Shown piece after piece: positions 1 to 21,624 of a stretch of 64,000 bases of DNA; within the stretch, counting starts at the first letter, position 1, and each line of letters opens with the position of its first letter. The translations under genes and the position numbers were made by a program. Source of the DNA: Malurus cyaneus samueli (lineage: Eukaryota > Chordata > Aves > Passeriformes > Maluridae); NCBI GenBank assembly GCA_009741485.1, contig CM019220.1, positions 27,903,048 through 27,967,047 on the forward strand, read 5' to 3'. The notes beneath the pieces are model-generated. The model was not told the origin of the DNA. It did no database searches and saw only the letters and a program-made list of their open reading frames with translations.

Positions 1-7855
<7,855 letters not shown>

Positions 7856-8040
7856 TAAACTCAGCTTCGCAAACCTGGGAACTCAATTAAAATTCCTCCT
7901 TCCTTTACTGTAAGTATAATGATGGAAACATTCATGGCAAGTTCAGACCTATACTATAACTAAAGCACTGAATAGTCCGATACTAATTACGAACTATATC
8001 TATATATATATGTGAAAATCATGTCTTAGAATATGTATAA

Positions 8041-8048
8041 TGTATATA
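8041..8048 (+). promoter_or_regulatory. Possible Pumilio response element
   Basis: TGTATATA matches the UGUANAUA consensus bound by PUM proteins and lies inside the 3' UTR about 160 nt before the poly(A) signal. The surrounding sequence is very AT-rich, so a chance match is quite possible. A related TGTAAATC lies near 8180. Confidence 0.35.
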
Positions 8049-8207
8049 AAATATATTTATAGTTCTATAACTTATGTTGTAAAGTATTCACTTTTTGTTT
8101 TTTATCTTTGTGTATTTGCACCTATTTAATGTTTAGACAAAGCCGATGCACTATGTTTTGTACTATGTTCTCTGAAACTGTAAATCTAGTGACAAACTAT
8201 CTCTTGC

Positions 8208-8213
8208 AATAAA
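8208..8213 (+). promoter_or_regulatory. ZNF804B: Polyadenylation signal AATAAA for ZNF804B
   Basis: This is a canonical hexamer in CTTGCAATAAATTTTTG, about 410 nt after the inferred stop codon, with GT/T-rich sequence downstream. It is the first canonical AATAAA after the coding region. Confidence 0.8.
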
Positions 8214-8235
8214 TTTTTGTTAACTACTTAAGTAT

Positions 8236-11200
8236 ATCAAAAATCTTTCATTATAAGCCTCACGTATGTTGTTCTTCCATGTCCTTCTGCAGCTGAATAG
8301 CATCCTCCCCCCCCTGCTATGCTGGGATAACCAGGTTTCCTACACGTCAGTGATTTATCAGGGAGGCTCAGAGGCCAGTACCTTGAGGGCAGCTGTCTCA
8401 CCAAGCCAGAGAGAAAGGGTAATAGATGTGTTTGTGCGAGCAGCTTGATGTCACCGTGACAAATCTTGCCTACTTGTAGTATGTGCACCAACTGCTGAGC
8501 GGTGGAGCTGATCCCTTTTATTCTGAACCACAGAAAGACAATGGAGCAAATAGAACACCGGCAATGGAAGGGGAGAAAAGGATAAAGTTGACAGCAGCTG
8601 GCTTTGAGGGGACGTTGCTGGCAGGGGAATGGTAAAGCTGTGGTTCCACTGAACAGTTTCTCTGCTGGCCCACGGATCTGTTGGAGCAATGTCCCTGCTG
8701 CTGGGCAGTGTGTGAAGGCAGCGAGAACACGGGAGCATGAAAGGGAGGTCAGGGAACCCACCAGGATTTGACACAAATTCTTACCTCACTTCACCCCCCT
8801 ACTTCCTGCAGCATTTTGCTAAAGAAATAGAGTAATGCAGAATAGAGATTAATTAAGCTCGTAATATATTGCCATTGTTTCTAACTGTGTTTCAGAGACT
8901 TCTCCCTACCTCTGCAGCTTTTCTATTGCTGTCAAACCTCACCCAGCTGTAGCTGGTGAAATGTTCTCATTTGCTTCAGCGTGAGGTATATCAGACCCAT
9001 GCCTGTGACAGTCCAGAATAAAAGCAGAAGTCGTTCTGAGATAGAGCCATCCCTTTGAGTTAAAATGAAGTGTTATCGCGTGAGTCAAGCCAAGGATTTG
9101 CAGCATGAAGGGTAGTGCTAGAAGCAGGCCCTCCATAATAAAAGGTGATAGATAGCTCTCCCAATTAATTACTTCTTTTTACCTTTTTATATACTATAAT
9201 AAAATCATATAAAGTTGAACTGAAATAATAGTGAATTTGAAGTATTATTAATATACATTGCATATTAATAGCTGCAGACATTAACCATTTGCAGAGTAAT
9301 GCTATATCCTACAACATATATATCTGGATCTTATTTTCTACATCTATAGCATTAGAACTTACCTGTATTGATACTGCAGGTTTTAGTATAATACTGCATT
9401 AGAACTATGGCAAACAGTATCTTGTCTCTACAATTAGAGTCAGCTGCTCAAGGGATGTGAGTTTTCCATGTTGTGCAGTTACAAAGGGCTAAACTATGCT
9501 AATAAGCAAAAAGTTGATAAGAAAGAGCAGATGGGCAGCCCGAGTGTGGAGAGTGCCCAGAGCTCTCCCTGCTGAGGCTGCAGCAGGGAGGGGGATGCTG
9601 CTGAGCACCCACCCCTGAATGCCAGAAGGAAGGTACAATTTCTCTGCTTTTAACTTCAAGTGGATGTCCATTTATATTTATGTGGTACCTAAAAAATACA
9701 GGACTGAGTGACTTTATGCTGCTCCTTTATTTGAAGAGTCTGCTTGCATAAGGTGTGTGTCTCCAGTACCTCCTGTGGGAAGTGGGAGGGTGTGTCCTGG
9801 GTGACTTGGGTCCCATGGGTGACGTGTGCTGGCGTCTGCACTTGTGCCCTCCTCATGGGAGTCAGCACAGGCTGTCCCCGGGGCCCTGATATCCCGTCAA
9901 AGACAAAATCCATCTCATTATATAGCAGTGCATTAAAAAAAAATAATAAAAAGAATCCACATAGGATAAATATGATTGCACGTTCTGGCAGGAGATTAAA
10001 AATCCCCAATTTAAGTCCCTCTATGAACTTGGAAGTCCATGTTTTTTCACAAAATGTTCCGAGAGCTTTGAATTCTACTTTTTTTCTTACAATTTAAACT
10101 ATTTTTTCCTATATTAAGTTGTTCAACAGTTCTAAGACATTGCACAATTCTTTATCATCTACTGTAATTGCTGTTCAATAGTGTATAAATTATTTAAAAT
10201 AAAAGACTAATAACCATCAAATGTAATAATTTTCTAATATGGTATTGCCTTTAATGCTAGAACTGTTTGTATATGTGACTTCATATGTAAAAGCAAAAGC
10301 AGTATAAAAATAAATCACAACTTACATTTCAAATTGAACACACTAAATTAAATTAACTAATGAAATATGCTTTTGAGTTTCTGTTTTATTATTAAAGATA
10401 TAACTTTTAAGTAAGTTATGTAAGGGTAATTCTTCTTTTGTATGTTTTATCTGGTATTTTAGATTAAATATGTATTTTTATTCCATAAATTGGTTGTCTA
10501 TAAGCAAAAACTATTGCAAATGCTAAATAATTGAATTTTTATAATTCTAAATAAATTCTACCCAATTTCTTAAATCTATGTAATTTACTTCTGAATTTAC
10601 AAATTTACACAGATCTAGTGTGCCTATGCTCCTGGCTGCTTTTCCAAATTTTGAATTTATTGGGGTTTTTCCCTAGTGCAAACAGTAAAAGTATTACTCC
10701 CAAAAGGCAAGAATTAGGCCTTGAGATCTAACCCCAAGTGAAGTCAGAGGTTTTGTGAAGTGGTTTCCCAGGCCAGCTCTGCAGAGAAGTGCCTGAAAAG
10801 TTAATCTGTTCTGCTGAGATGAGAAGAACTTCTGTATTTTGGTCCTTAAAAGGTGGCAGCCTGCCCAGACTGACCTTCTTGGGGATGTTCCATTCCTCAG
10901 GTAATGTGAGCCATGAAATAATTGTCCAGAGGAGCATTTGAGTGTTGAGGAACGTGCTTGTCTCACATTGTGAGGGACAGCTTTGAGTAGCTGGGCTCTT
11001 GTCTGGGGTGCCTTGTGTCGGTAAGAACAGACACAGTGATTTTTAATGATGCTACCAATAGAGGCAAAGAATCAGTTTGTTCATTTGCTTTCCTTCACAA
11101 TCCAGAAGCGACGCAGTCTGGGGAGAAATGGCCAGATTTCAGATTCGACAGGAGTGAGCTGTGGGTTGTGGCACACGGAGAAACCACTGGTCACAGACAT

Positions 11201-14200
11201 TGGTCAAAGAAGCACTTTGTGGGGAGTCTGACTGAGTGAGGATGGTTTTACCATTTGGTTTAATCAAAGAACAATTAAATGATCGCAGAGCAATGTCTTC
11301 TTTACCAGAAATGTTAACTTTTTGTTAGCATGTCAACTTTTTGCACTTGTAAAACATTTCTTTGGGTATGGTATTGAAACGAAGTTTTGAAAGACTGCTG
11401 GGACATCCACTTCTCTTTGTTCCTGTACATGAGGATGTGCTGCTAATACAACAAATCACATGGCTATAATTTTTCTGACAGGTTCATTTTCTATAATTGT
11501 GCTTTTCCCTCAAAACACATGTTTTGCGTTATGATAATGTTTACTTGATATGCTGCAGTTACAATACAGCTTGAAGTATATCTGGCCAGATTATTCCTTG
11601 GTATAAGTTAATGAGCAGCTCCTGGCTTTGGTTTCTAACCACTGAAAATCATTCTTGTTGCAGTGCCCAGGGTTTTGTTAACTCCCCCAGATTAAGGCAA
11701 TACATTATGACCACGTGAATGTATCTTGAAGAGTTCTTTGTTTGTAAGTAAGGTGGTAAATTTCAATTTGATGGGTGTTTTGCTGTGGTGCTCGGAGTCT
11801 ACATGTTACAAACTCCATACATTCATTTTCTGCTCTCCAATTACTGTATGTTGCCTTGAGGCTTGTGTATGTGCAGCAGTGCACACATTTATGCAATATG
11901 CCTACCAGCTGTAAAATATTACAGTGCTATATTAATTCTCTTTATTGAAAGTAAAGACATTTTTACTGTGTAAAGATCATTTGATATTTTTAAATTAACA
12001 TGACTGACTGTCTAAATGTGTATGTTATTTCATAGATCACTTTGATTTAGTATTTGCAGCAGGCATGGTTTTGTACATTATGTCCTCCCTTCTCTTTACT
12101 TCGGGAGCATTATAAAGTTTTCTCTTTCTGTTTCTCTGTGACTAAGATTATCAGAGTTTATTGCAATTTGTCTATTTATGAAAATGAACCAGGCTATTTT
12201 ATTGCTTTCAACTGCAATAATTAGTGTACCAACTTTAAGAATTATAAGACAACTTATTTTTGCTTCAAGCTTTTGTTTTCTCTTATGGCTATTATAAGTG
12301 GTTGGGAGAATTTCTACCCTGAGTCCGAATTTCGACCTGTTAGAGAATTTCTGAAACCTATGGAGTTTAAGGATGCCTAATCATTAATGTTACTGAGGAT
12401 TTGTTGTGACCCAGAGCATTAGGCCTCTTTATATATTAAAACTGCCTAATCTTGCTGTTTTCAGTTGAATAATAATTTCATAAGGTGTGATGAGGAGCAC
12501 AATCCAGTAAAGGAAAATTAATCCATTTTTAATCAGTCTTCTACCTCCTTTGTTGTAAAGTCCTTTATGTAATTAATGACCATTAAGTTATATCTTTAAA
12601 ATTTCTGTTCTGTATCATCAGTGTTTTGGAACAGGTACATGCACCTTCTAATCTGATACCAAAGAGAAAAACAGTTCACTGGAATATTGGATTTTCTACC
12701 TGTACAGGCTCACTTAGAAATTTTAGTAACTAGGACTACTTTATTGCAATATACAGGTAAAATAATGTATCAGTAGTCTTCAGTTTTGCTGGGATAAGAT
12801 CAAAATGTGCAAATCCATGTAGAGAAAAACATAAGTAAGCTTCAAATGTGAACCCACGATGAATACAGTATTATTTATGAGAAATTAAAGATGGTTACTC
12901 TTAAAACAGCAGTGGTGTTTGTTTGCTACGAATGAGACTTTAAAAGAGAAATTGGGTTTTTTTTCCTTGAAAGAAGCAGCAAACAGAAAAATATTTGTGA
13001 AAATACATGTTTTTAATTCAACTGTGTAGGTCCTGTGTACCTTTCCCATGGGTGAGAATGAGCAAGTAAGTATTGGACATTAAAAATCCTACATGTCATA
13101 AGGAAAAATCTTACATTTCTATTGCAGTCTTACCTTGATTCAATCCAGTGAAACCTGGAGCAAGAATTAGGAGATTCATTTAAATGAGTTCATTTATACT
13201 TGTGTGAATACAGAGAAAGCGAAGCCCAGCTGAGGGTCAAGTTTTTTCTTGCAATGCAATTTAACAGCCTAAGTGATTTGGCCCCAAAACCTTCTTGCGT
13301 GTAACTGACTCTTCCATAAATGGCTTTTATGTCACAGGAGTGCTGTGAAATCCAGTCTCTCCTCTTGTGTCAGTAATGCCTGCTGAAGCAATCACTGCAG
13401 GAGACGCTGGAAGGAAGAAACTTACCTGGGCAGTACCTAAAATCATATTTTTTACTTGTGGAAATGGAAGCTTAGTTGCATTTTAGTGTTTATACATCTG
13501 CGAGTGTGCGTGTGTGTGTTCGTACACATGTACAAGGTTACTGGTTTAGGATTCCTTTTTTTTCTAGGTGTAATCAGATTGTGGTAAGAGTATCTTCTTT
13601 GAAGTATACATAGCAGAAGGGATAAAATCATTGAAGGGAGGAATATTGACACAGAATAATAAGGAAAAAAAGTGGTTATAATATAATGAACCCATCTTTT
13701 CCTCTGGAGGGTGGAGGGGTATTATATGAAGTTACTTCACCTGTTTTTTATTGGCTGGCTCTTTTTTGTATCTTTTTACCACTGAAATTACCAGTGCTGT
13801 TTGCCTCAGCTGGTCTGTCAATCCATCAGTGTCAAAAAAGTCAGTTTAGCAGGGAAAAATCTGCATACAATTTGCTCTTAATGAAGTCCCTTTTCTCTCT
13901 GGAGAAATTATTCATAGAATGAACCTTCAGTGTGCAAAATGAGCCCGTTGCTCTCCCTGCCACCGCCTACAGCTGCATGTTTGTTCACCTTCTGTTAACT
14001 TGTCATTCTCCAGGGGCAGAAGGAATGAAAAGGAAGTTGTTTTCTTCCAGTGCCATCAGCTGAAGAAGATTCAGGTCTCCAGCTGGGTTTCCTCAGTTCA
14101 GTCGGATGTCGGTGCAGTTGTCTGCCCATGGCAGAGGTCAGTCAGGACCCTGTTTGTGAAGCTGCAAGAGGAAACGCAGTCTGGGATGTGGGGCATTTTG

Positions 14201-14880
14201 TGGCTTATTTTCCACAACATGATGTGGGCCATTAAATGTGTTATTGGTTAATAAAAAAGGCAAGATGCTATTATGATTGAAAAAAAAAATAGATTAAATA
14301 GGTGAGTGTTGAGGTGAGACACAGAATGTCCATCACAAAGGTTTCACAAGGGAGTTCTCAAAGGTAAGAAATTGAGAGTGAAGAATAAGAGCAATAGTAA
14401 TAATATTTTACATGCAATGTAAAATATAGATATTTGCCCTAGATAGACAATATCTGTGTAAAAAAAAGCAGTTTTGAGTCACCAGTCGAGTACTGGGAGC
14501 TGAATTCTGGGCAGCAGTGCTGTACGGGATGTAGGACAGTGTGCACAGGAGGAGCAGGGATTGCTGCTCTGAAGGATGTCTTTAAGGACAGTAGAAAGTG
14601 TTTTTAGGGGAAAGCATGCAGATGCTTTTGTAGGGAGGAGAAAGGTGGGGGTGAGGGGATTGGACCTGCCAGTATTCCCGGAGCTGGATGGCGACACCAA
14701 AGAGATGCGAGTGTGGCCAGGTGGAGGCGAGGCACAGCTCCAGGAGTTATTAAAGACAGTTTTCATAAACTCTACTCAAGCCTGCAGAGATCAGTGATAA
14801 TTAATCTGTAGAACCCCCCTGCCTCCTTTTATTCCATTATCCCTGGGGGATACTTCTGCTTTCAACCCGAGTACAGCAAG
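8236..14880. other. Intergenic sequence, no gene seen
   Basis: This is AT-rich unique sequence, strongly so at 9140-9480 and 10080-10620. ORFs are short (at most 179 codons, at 8237-8776 on the minus strand), begin at arbitrary ATGs and have no recognisable domains. A short GT-rich run lies near 13504-13520. No mobile element is recognised. Confidence 0.7.
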
Positions 14881-15215
14881 TGCCGGTGTTTCCTGACCCA
14901 GGGTTGTGGGGCATCAGCGTGCGCCGTGGGATGCAGGAACCCTGCAGCAGCTCGGGCACTGATCACCTGGAAAGGCTGGAGGCGCAAACACCCATTGGAG
15001 TGCTTTCACAGAGAGCAGAGCGGCAGGGACACACGGAGGGCGGTGCACTGAGAGGTTTTGGCGGTGACAGGTTTTGGCTGAGGTCGGAGCGCTGCGCTAT
15101 CGTGTCGCGGGTGATGCGCGCTGTCGCAGCCGCTGCTCCCCTCGCTGCTCATTCTCGAGCGGGGCTGAGCCATGCCATTCCCGAGCAGCTGAAAGCGACA
15201 CCGCTGTCCCCAAAT
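14881..15215. promoter_or_regulatory. CpG-dense islet, candidate regulatory element
   Basis: I count about 26 CpG dinucleotides in roughly 330 bases, densest at 15030-15200 (for example gtgtcgcgggtgatgcgcgc), while flanking sequence has very few. A + strand frame stays open over it (14880-15257, 125 codons), but open frames are expected in GC-rich DNA and the peptide resembles nothing I know. It could be a small CpG island marking a promoter or enhancer of an unannotated non-coding transcript, or a GC-rich repeat relic. Confidence 0.4.
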
Positions 15216-18200
15216 GCTGCAGTTAGCAAAATACCCCTCTTGCTGAGATGTATTTAACTAAAACTGCTTGTGTTTTGATGGCAGGGCTGGGACCCTTTCC
15301 CCGGGAGCTGCCGGCTGCTTTTCAGCATCACCTCGCGATGGGGAGAAGCAGAGGGCTGAACAAGCATTTCCAGCCAGAGAATTTTGTTCTGTAGCCCTTT
15401 GTGTAATTCTAGCAATAGGAAAGCAAAACCCTGGTGGTCATCAGGGATTGCCTGTCCGTGACCATTCAGACAACTGTCTGAAATTCAGGGGCCTCGTAGA
15501 TGGGGAAAGCTCCATAGAATAACTGGCAGCCTTTCTTTTCATCTTTTAAATCTATAATGCATGTATATACATATTGTTAATAATTCATATTAATGGAGAG
15601 CTCTTGCCCAGGAGCACATTCCCCTATCACAGAAAATAAATTGTTTAATGATGTCTAGGATAGAAATCAGAAGCTGGCTCTAAATCCAGCTATTACAGAA
15701 CAGTGCTAGACATGCAATGCACAGTTCCATAAACAAATAAATTCATTACAGTTTAATAACAGCGGAAATAAAAAATGTAAGGTAATTTAAATAATGTGCA
15801 AAATAGAGCCATATTTTATCCTAAAGCCATAATGCCAAGTACTCACATCCTTGGGAATTCTTGATAGACTTCAGGACTGGCCCTAGTGCATGTAAGTGGT
15901 AAGGTGGAATTTTAATGCTGTCATTGTGGGCTAAAGTCATAGGGAGGGGAAATTCAGTTTTGTGGTGGTAGTTGCCTAAGCCTGGGTGTTAGATGGAAAG
16001 GAGTCTGGGAATTCTCACTCAGTGGGTTTAGGTGGTGTGATGCAGAGTAGTGCTTTTTGGGATTTGGGATCTGCAGGACTGAGGAAAAGCAGGAGATGCC
16101 AGTGGTGCATTGCAGAGGGGGGAAGAAAGGTGATGGGGAAAAATGGGACCTTACGGACACAAACTTCAGCAGTCTGCCACAGAAATTTTGCAAATTGTCT
16201 ATACCCTGTATGTTGGCTCATTGAAGCACCTTACCTTCATGTGGTTTAAAACAAAATACAAGATGGAATTTATCTCTTGCTTAGGAATGGGTAATAACAG
16301 AAGTCTCAGTAGTGCCTGACTTTGTGTTTTTCTAATCCCAGCAACTGAAATATTCCTTGTGATGGCGAGAGCTTGCTTGGCTGGGTGGTGCCCTGTCCTG
16401 CTGGTGTTCTCCCTGGGAGTGCTTCTCTGCAGTGGATTCCTCCTGGCCATCAACAAACAGCAACAAACACCTCAGGTGACCCAAAATGCTCATGTTTTAC
16501 ATCTGTTCCATTTCCCATTTTCATGGATCAGCAATACATGTGGACCATTTCAGCTGAGCGTTGTGTCAGACTGGCTATTTTTCATGGTGATTCTTCTACA
16601 AATACTTGGGTTCACTCGGTGATAATTCAGCTTCAAATAATTTCTTGCTTGTCCTATCAAATGGGTGCTCAGTTTTACAGATCTGTCATATGCATCTTAC
16701 CCTGATGAATTCAGTGTTCCTCTAAGTGACAGCAAGGACCTCATACTGGGAGAAGGGCCCTTTCCTGAGCAATGTTCTTTGAAAAAGAACTGGTTTAACT
16801 TGAAATCTGCAACATCTGTTGAGCTGCTCTGAATATGCATTTGTAGCCTGATCTCGTTTCTGTCAGTAAGTTTTTGATTCTATGAAGTTTTGGCTCCAAA
16901 ATCTCAAGCCAAGGTCAGGATCTTAAATTTAGGATATTCAACTAGGCCTAGATTTGACAGCTTTTACGGTATGATTGGAATTTCTGGAGCCTTTAAATTG
17001 TTCTGGATGCTCTTTCTGAGACTGCTAAGAACGATTTTAGATGTTCTTTTTCCATAAATTTATCACACTGATTATCAGCATAACAGACTCTACCCCTTCC
17101 TTGGAGGTTTAACATCCCAAACATACTATATCTGTGTACTAATAACCCTAAATGGGATCTCATCCAATTATTTTCCTACAAGATCTCACCACACCAAGTG
17201 AGTGTGCTCACCATACTATCCTGGAGAAACTGAATTTGGTAATTTTTAAAATGCAGGCTATATTATTTCTCTTTTAAAATCCATGCAATCATTTGCACAT
17301 TCATTCTCCTTTTGCAAGCAGGAGAGATTTTGAGAACTGGCTTTTTCTTGATTTTTGTCAAAGGGAACTAATTTTGTATTCAATAACACATTTTTTTCTT
17401 TTTCAAGTCATCCAGAAATTTTAATATACTTGCTCTGTTATACAATAAGAAAATAACTGTTTATTCCAATGTATATATTTTCAGGGGGGAAAAAAGCAAC
17501 CCCTTTGCTTCTTTGAGTGTTTAAACATGAATTCGGGTTTCCTCTCAACTCTCCATCTTCTGATGCTCCTTGTCAGATTAATGTGTTTTAAAGCTGTTGG
17601 TCGGTACCTGAGCTGTCAAAAGGGAAGATTAAAAACACACCTGTATTTTGGGGGATTTGTTTTGCATTGCAAAATGCAGAGGAAGAGAAGGAAAACCTTT
17701 CCTGCGTACTGCTGGCATCCATCTGAGGCTTGCTCTGTGTGCCATCCTGGTCATGTTTTGGGGTTAGGAAGGAATTTCTGCCAGCCCTGGATATTCTCAC
17801 TAGAACAAATGCAAGATCCTGAAATTGTTGTTATTTTGTGAGAAGCAGAATGTACAGAAATGAAAGGTCGTGGGTTTGAATTTATCTTGGGCACAAACAG
17901 GGTGTGTGGCTCAGGACAGAAATAATTTCTCTCTGCTTTCTTCAGGAGATTGTGACTATTGCATTTGCCTTCTAATGTGGTGGATGCATTTACCTTCTAA
18001 TGCAACTAATCAGTAGATGAAATATGTTTTATGAACGTCTCAGTTTCATGAAGTTTTCAGCTAAGAAAAGAGAATGAGACAACATTTTTAATACTAACAA
18101 ATTCACTCTGTATTTATTTCAGATACCATTTCAGAAAAATTTGCAGTGCAAATCCTCAGTGTAGTTTTTGATTTTGATCTCATGTGTGTTCTGAAGACTT

Positions 18201-18308
18201 TTAAGACCCTTTTTTACAGTTTCTTAAAGTAAGAGCCCATTCTTCTCTCAGTAACTGTAAATAACTCTCTTTTTTGGATATGGATATACCACCATATCTT
18301 GCAGTCAG

Positions 18309-18345
18309 ATCAGTTTTTTTCTACATGAATCAGAAAAAAACTGAT
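18309..18345. repeat. Perfect 14-bp inverted repeat (hairpin)
   Basis: The left arm atcagtttttttct (18309-18322) and right arm agaaaaaaactgat (18332-18345) are exact reverse complements around a 9-base loop. The stem is AT-rich with a T7/A7 core. It is too short for a typical microRNA precursor, and function is unknown. Confidence 0.85.
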
Positions 18346-18916
18346 GTGGGAAAACAACCTGGACAAAACAGTGAAATCTAACGACAGCAGATCCCTCTGC
18401 ACATGTGATATGTATGCATATTTTAATGAAAAATCAAACATGTTAAACTCAAGTCTTAATTTGCCTCTGGGCTTGTTTTGTTGACATTAAAAAATGTGGC
18501 ATTTTTTCTTTTCATGCTAAATACTAATTAGCAAGACAATTGGAAAAAAATAAACCCAAACAAAACAAGAGAGACCCTTGCTGTTACTGACAGAATTCAT
18601 GAGGAAAATGGATTCTTTCAGTGGGATAGAATGAAATAAACTGGCTTTTTGTGTAAGGTTCTGGCTGCTTGAAGTCAGTAACACGCAGCTCATTTTCAGA
18701 GCGTGTTTTGTAGGTGCTGTGTAGGAAAGGACAGGCTGACAACAGATTTTCAGAGATGCTGTGTTGGATTTTGCTGATAAACAATCAACAAATATTGCCT
18801 GTTTTGGATCTTATAAAGAATCGTTTGCTCAACTTTGATTTATCACACAACTTTCTCAAGTTGTTGTTTGGTCTAGTGCAAATTAAGACAGTACTTGAAA
18901 TAATTGTGGATTTTTT

Positions 18917-18950
18917 GAGAAATATTTCTTATTTTTGGAGAAATATTTCT
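18917..18950. repeat. Duplicated palindrome gagaaatatttct
   Basis: The 13-mer gagaaatatttct occurs at 18917-18929 and 18938-18950, 21 bp apart. Each copy contains the perfect 12-bp palindrome agaaatatttct. This is a local duplication of two-fold symmetric sequence, possibly a chance product of AT-rich DNA. Confidence 0.75.
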
Positions 18951-21624
18951 CTTGAACATAACAACCAGTGATTTTCTTCGTGTGTGCAATAGATCATTTC
19001 TGTGTACAGATTTCTTCCAGAATGAAAAATGACAACCAAAGCTGTAAATGCATTTGTGTCAGGTCACATTGGAAAAAAAGTGAAAGTATGTTGAATTATG
19101 CAATACATAATTTCCTTTTACCCTTCTGTCCCAGGTGGGTGTTGTGTGATGGGACAGAGAACACCTGGTTACCATGGGAATGCAACGTCCAAGGAGGTTT
19201 CTCAATAGAAGGCAGTTAATTGAACTAAATATCTTTTGATGTCATTGCCTGATTACTTTGATCTGCAGCAGGTATTTGGATATGAGCTTCACCCTGAAAA
19301 GTTACAAAACCCCCAAGAAAACACCTTGAGGAAAGGCAGATGTGTTTCCAGCCGTGTGTAAAGGTGCAGCTCAGGGGGGATAAGTGATTTTATCTGTCTG
19401 CTGTACCCTGCTCTCACAGAGCTGGGTGTGTGCCAGAGCTGATGAGATCTGAGCAGGCTTCTCATGCCCTTTGCCTTCCACTCTTCATCACTATCAATGC
19501 CTTCCCTTGCAGCAACCCTAATTGTTTTTTGAGGGTTGGAAGAGTGATCATAATCACAGCTGTTGTGAATTTAATTCTGATCTGCAATATAAAACTGCGC
19601 TATGAACGAATGTTTTCGTTTTGAACGCTGTAATCAATGGCTTTCAATTAGAAATAGAGAGCCCAGTAGCTGGAAACATTCCTTACCAGAGGGTAAATCC
19701 CACCCCTGTTAGTTACTCAAGTTGTCTATTTTTCAGAAATTCACAGTTGAAATTTGAGCTCTCAAATTAAAGGATGTGGTATCTACAAAAAAGCATTCCA
19801 AGTGTGGATGATCTCTAGCTAATAAAAAAAGCAGGTTGAGTGCCACGCCATAAAATGGCATTTTGTCTGTGGATAGAGTGGATAGTCTCATTTCTGTCCT
19901 CTTTTCTTGGATTGCACTGTTGTTTTTTCCATCCTTGCTGATGCTGCCCCGTATTCAAAATTTTGTGTACTACAGAGGTTTATTTCTACAGAAATGTGCT
20001 GTTCATGTCTTTGCCATTGTTTGAACTGGTGAGGTTTATTTCTGTAATTCCACTCTCACCTTACAGTGTGCAATCCTTTTCGTGCCTCCAGGGAAGGACC
20101 TGCTGGTCAGGTGAGAAATCCCACCCCTTTAGAAAACACCTAGCCAGGAGAATGATTCCATTTAAATAACTTCCCCTAAATTCAGCTTCACACTGCAAAA
20201 TTCATACTACAGAGACGAAACCAGCAGTAGAATAAAGATGAAAAACCCCCAGTTGAAATAATGCCCAGAAATTGCATTTGCTCCGTGCCAGAGACCTGTG
20301 CCTGGCTGCAGCCTAACAAAGCTCTTCACTGAGCCAGTCTAGGTGAGTATGCTTTCCATATCAGTAAAGAACATTTTGTGGCATTTTTCTTGCATTTCCT
20401 CCTAGGTTTTTGGGGTAACAGTGTAAATATTCTGTTTTATCTAAGTAGAAATTTACTTTAAAATTGTCTCATGAGCTTAACACAGCTGCTTTTGAATTTT
20501 AGTGCAGTTCACTGTTCATACAGATGGGTGTCTTTAGTAAATGTCTTCTAGTCTGTATATCAGATTACTGACACTTCCATCTAGGTGCCTGGTGGCCTAT
20601 ATGACACGGCTTTGTCTATTCTTTGAATTTTGTGGTGATAATGGAATGTTAAGGAAGATAAAATAGGTGTATAGGTTTGTATTTAGATGCACATTTTCAC
20701 ATCACTTTTAGTCAGCGAGTCTTCATTAAAAAAAAACACAGATTACAAAAACTTACAGCTAAAATCAGCACAACTGCCTCGATATATATATATAAACACT
20801 ATAAAGCAAGTTGCACACATATGCCTGACTTGTTTCCTAATATAATAGCATCCAGACTAGTATGATGTTGCATTTTCCAATTATGAAGAATACCAACTTA
20901 CCAGGATGGCTGATTTCAGGCAGTTATGCTTATGTCCCTGGTTATACATTATTTGACTAGAGAGTCTTGCCATTCAGATCATAGAGAAAATCCTTTTTGT
21001 TGGCTGAAAAGCCAGATCATAAAATATATGGTGATGTGGATTGTAATGTACTGTGGGTAATGCTGGTTCAGTATAAACTGTTCAAGTTTGTCATTGATAA
21101 AATAGTTCTGGTGTATTTGGGAATGTATTAGAAACATTGGTAAATATTTCACGTGCATAGATAAATATAGATATTTATTTATATGAAAAATAATAAGTAT
21201 CATATGGATATCAATGAATCAACACAAACATTCCAAAACCTGTGAGAAAAGCCACATTGCCCTCATGCTGCTTTTACCTGTGGTGTGATGTGCAACCATT
21301 TCTCAATAGTGTGAAGAAACATTGCTCCACAGTGCAGGGTGGTATAATTTAAAGCCTTAATTAAACATGCATGAAGGAAGATTAAAACAATTTTTAAATG
21401 TTGTGTCATTTAAAATATATATTTTATTTAGTACATTTGCTATTAATTTTAATCTTGGTGATAAAAATATATTGATAGAATTTAAATGAAAATTTCTGTT
21501 GAAGCTTAAAGCTCTGCATGGAGGTGTGGGGCATTTTTTGGGGTGTTTGATTTTGGTTTGCATTAGGGTTTTTTAGCAAGGGGGTGGGTGTGGGTTTTTT
21601 TCCATTCATGTGATAATGAGAAAA

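Larger units (their letters stand above)
15216..21624. other. Intergenic sequence, no gene seen
   Basis: This is AT-rich unique sequence with only short chance ORFs. It contains the perfect hairpin at 18309-18345 and the duplicated palindrome at 18917-18950, listed separately. A short (AT)n run lies near 20779-20792. No transposable element is recognised. Confidence 0.7.

Noticed and set aside
8237..8776. 179-codon minus-strand ORF just downstream of ZNF804B
   Set aside because: The peptide has no recognisable motifs, overlaps other ORFs in several frames, and has no supporting gene structure.
14880..15257. 125-codon ORF over the CpG islet as a gene
   Set aside because: GC-rich DNA keeps frames open by chance. 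There is no recognisable domain and no splice or poly(A) context.
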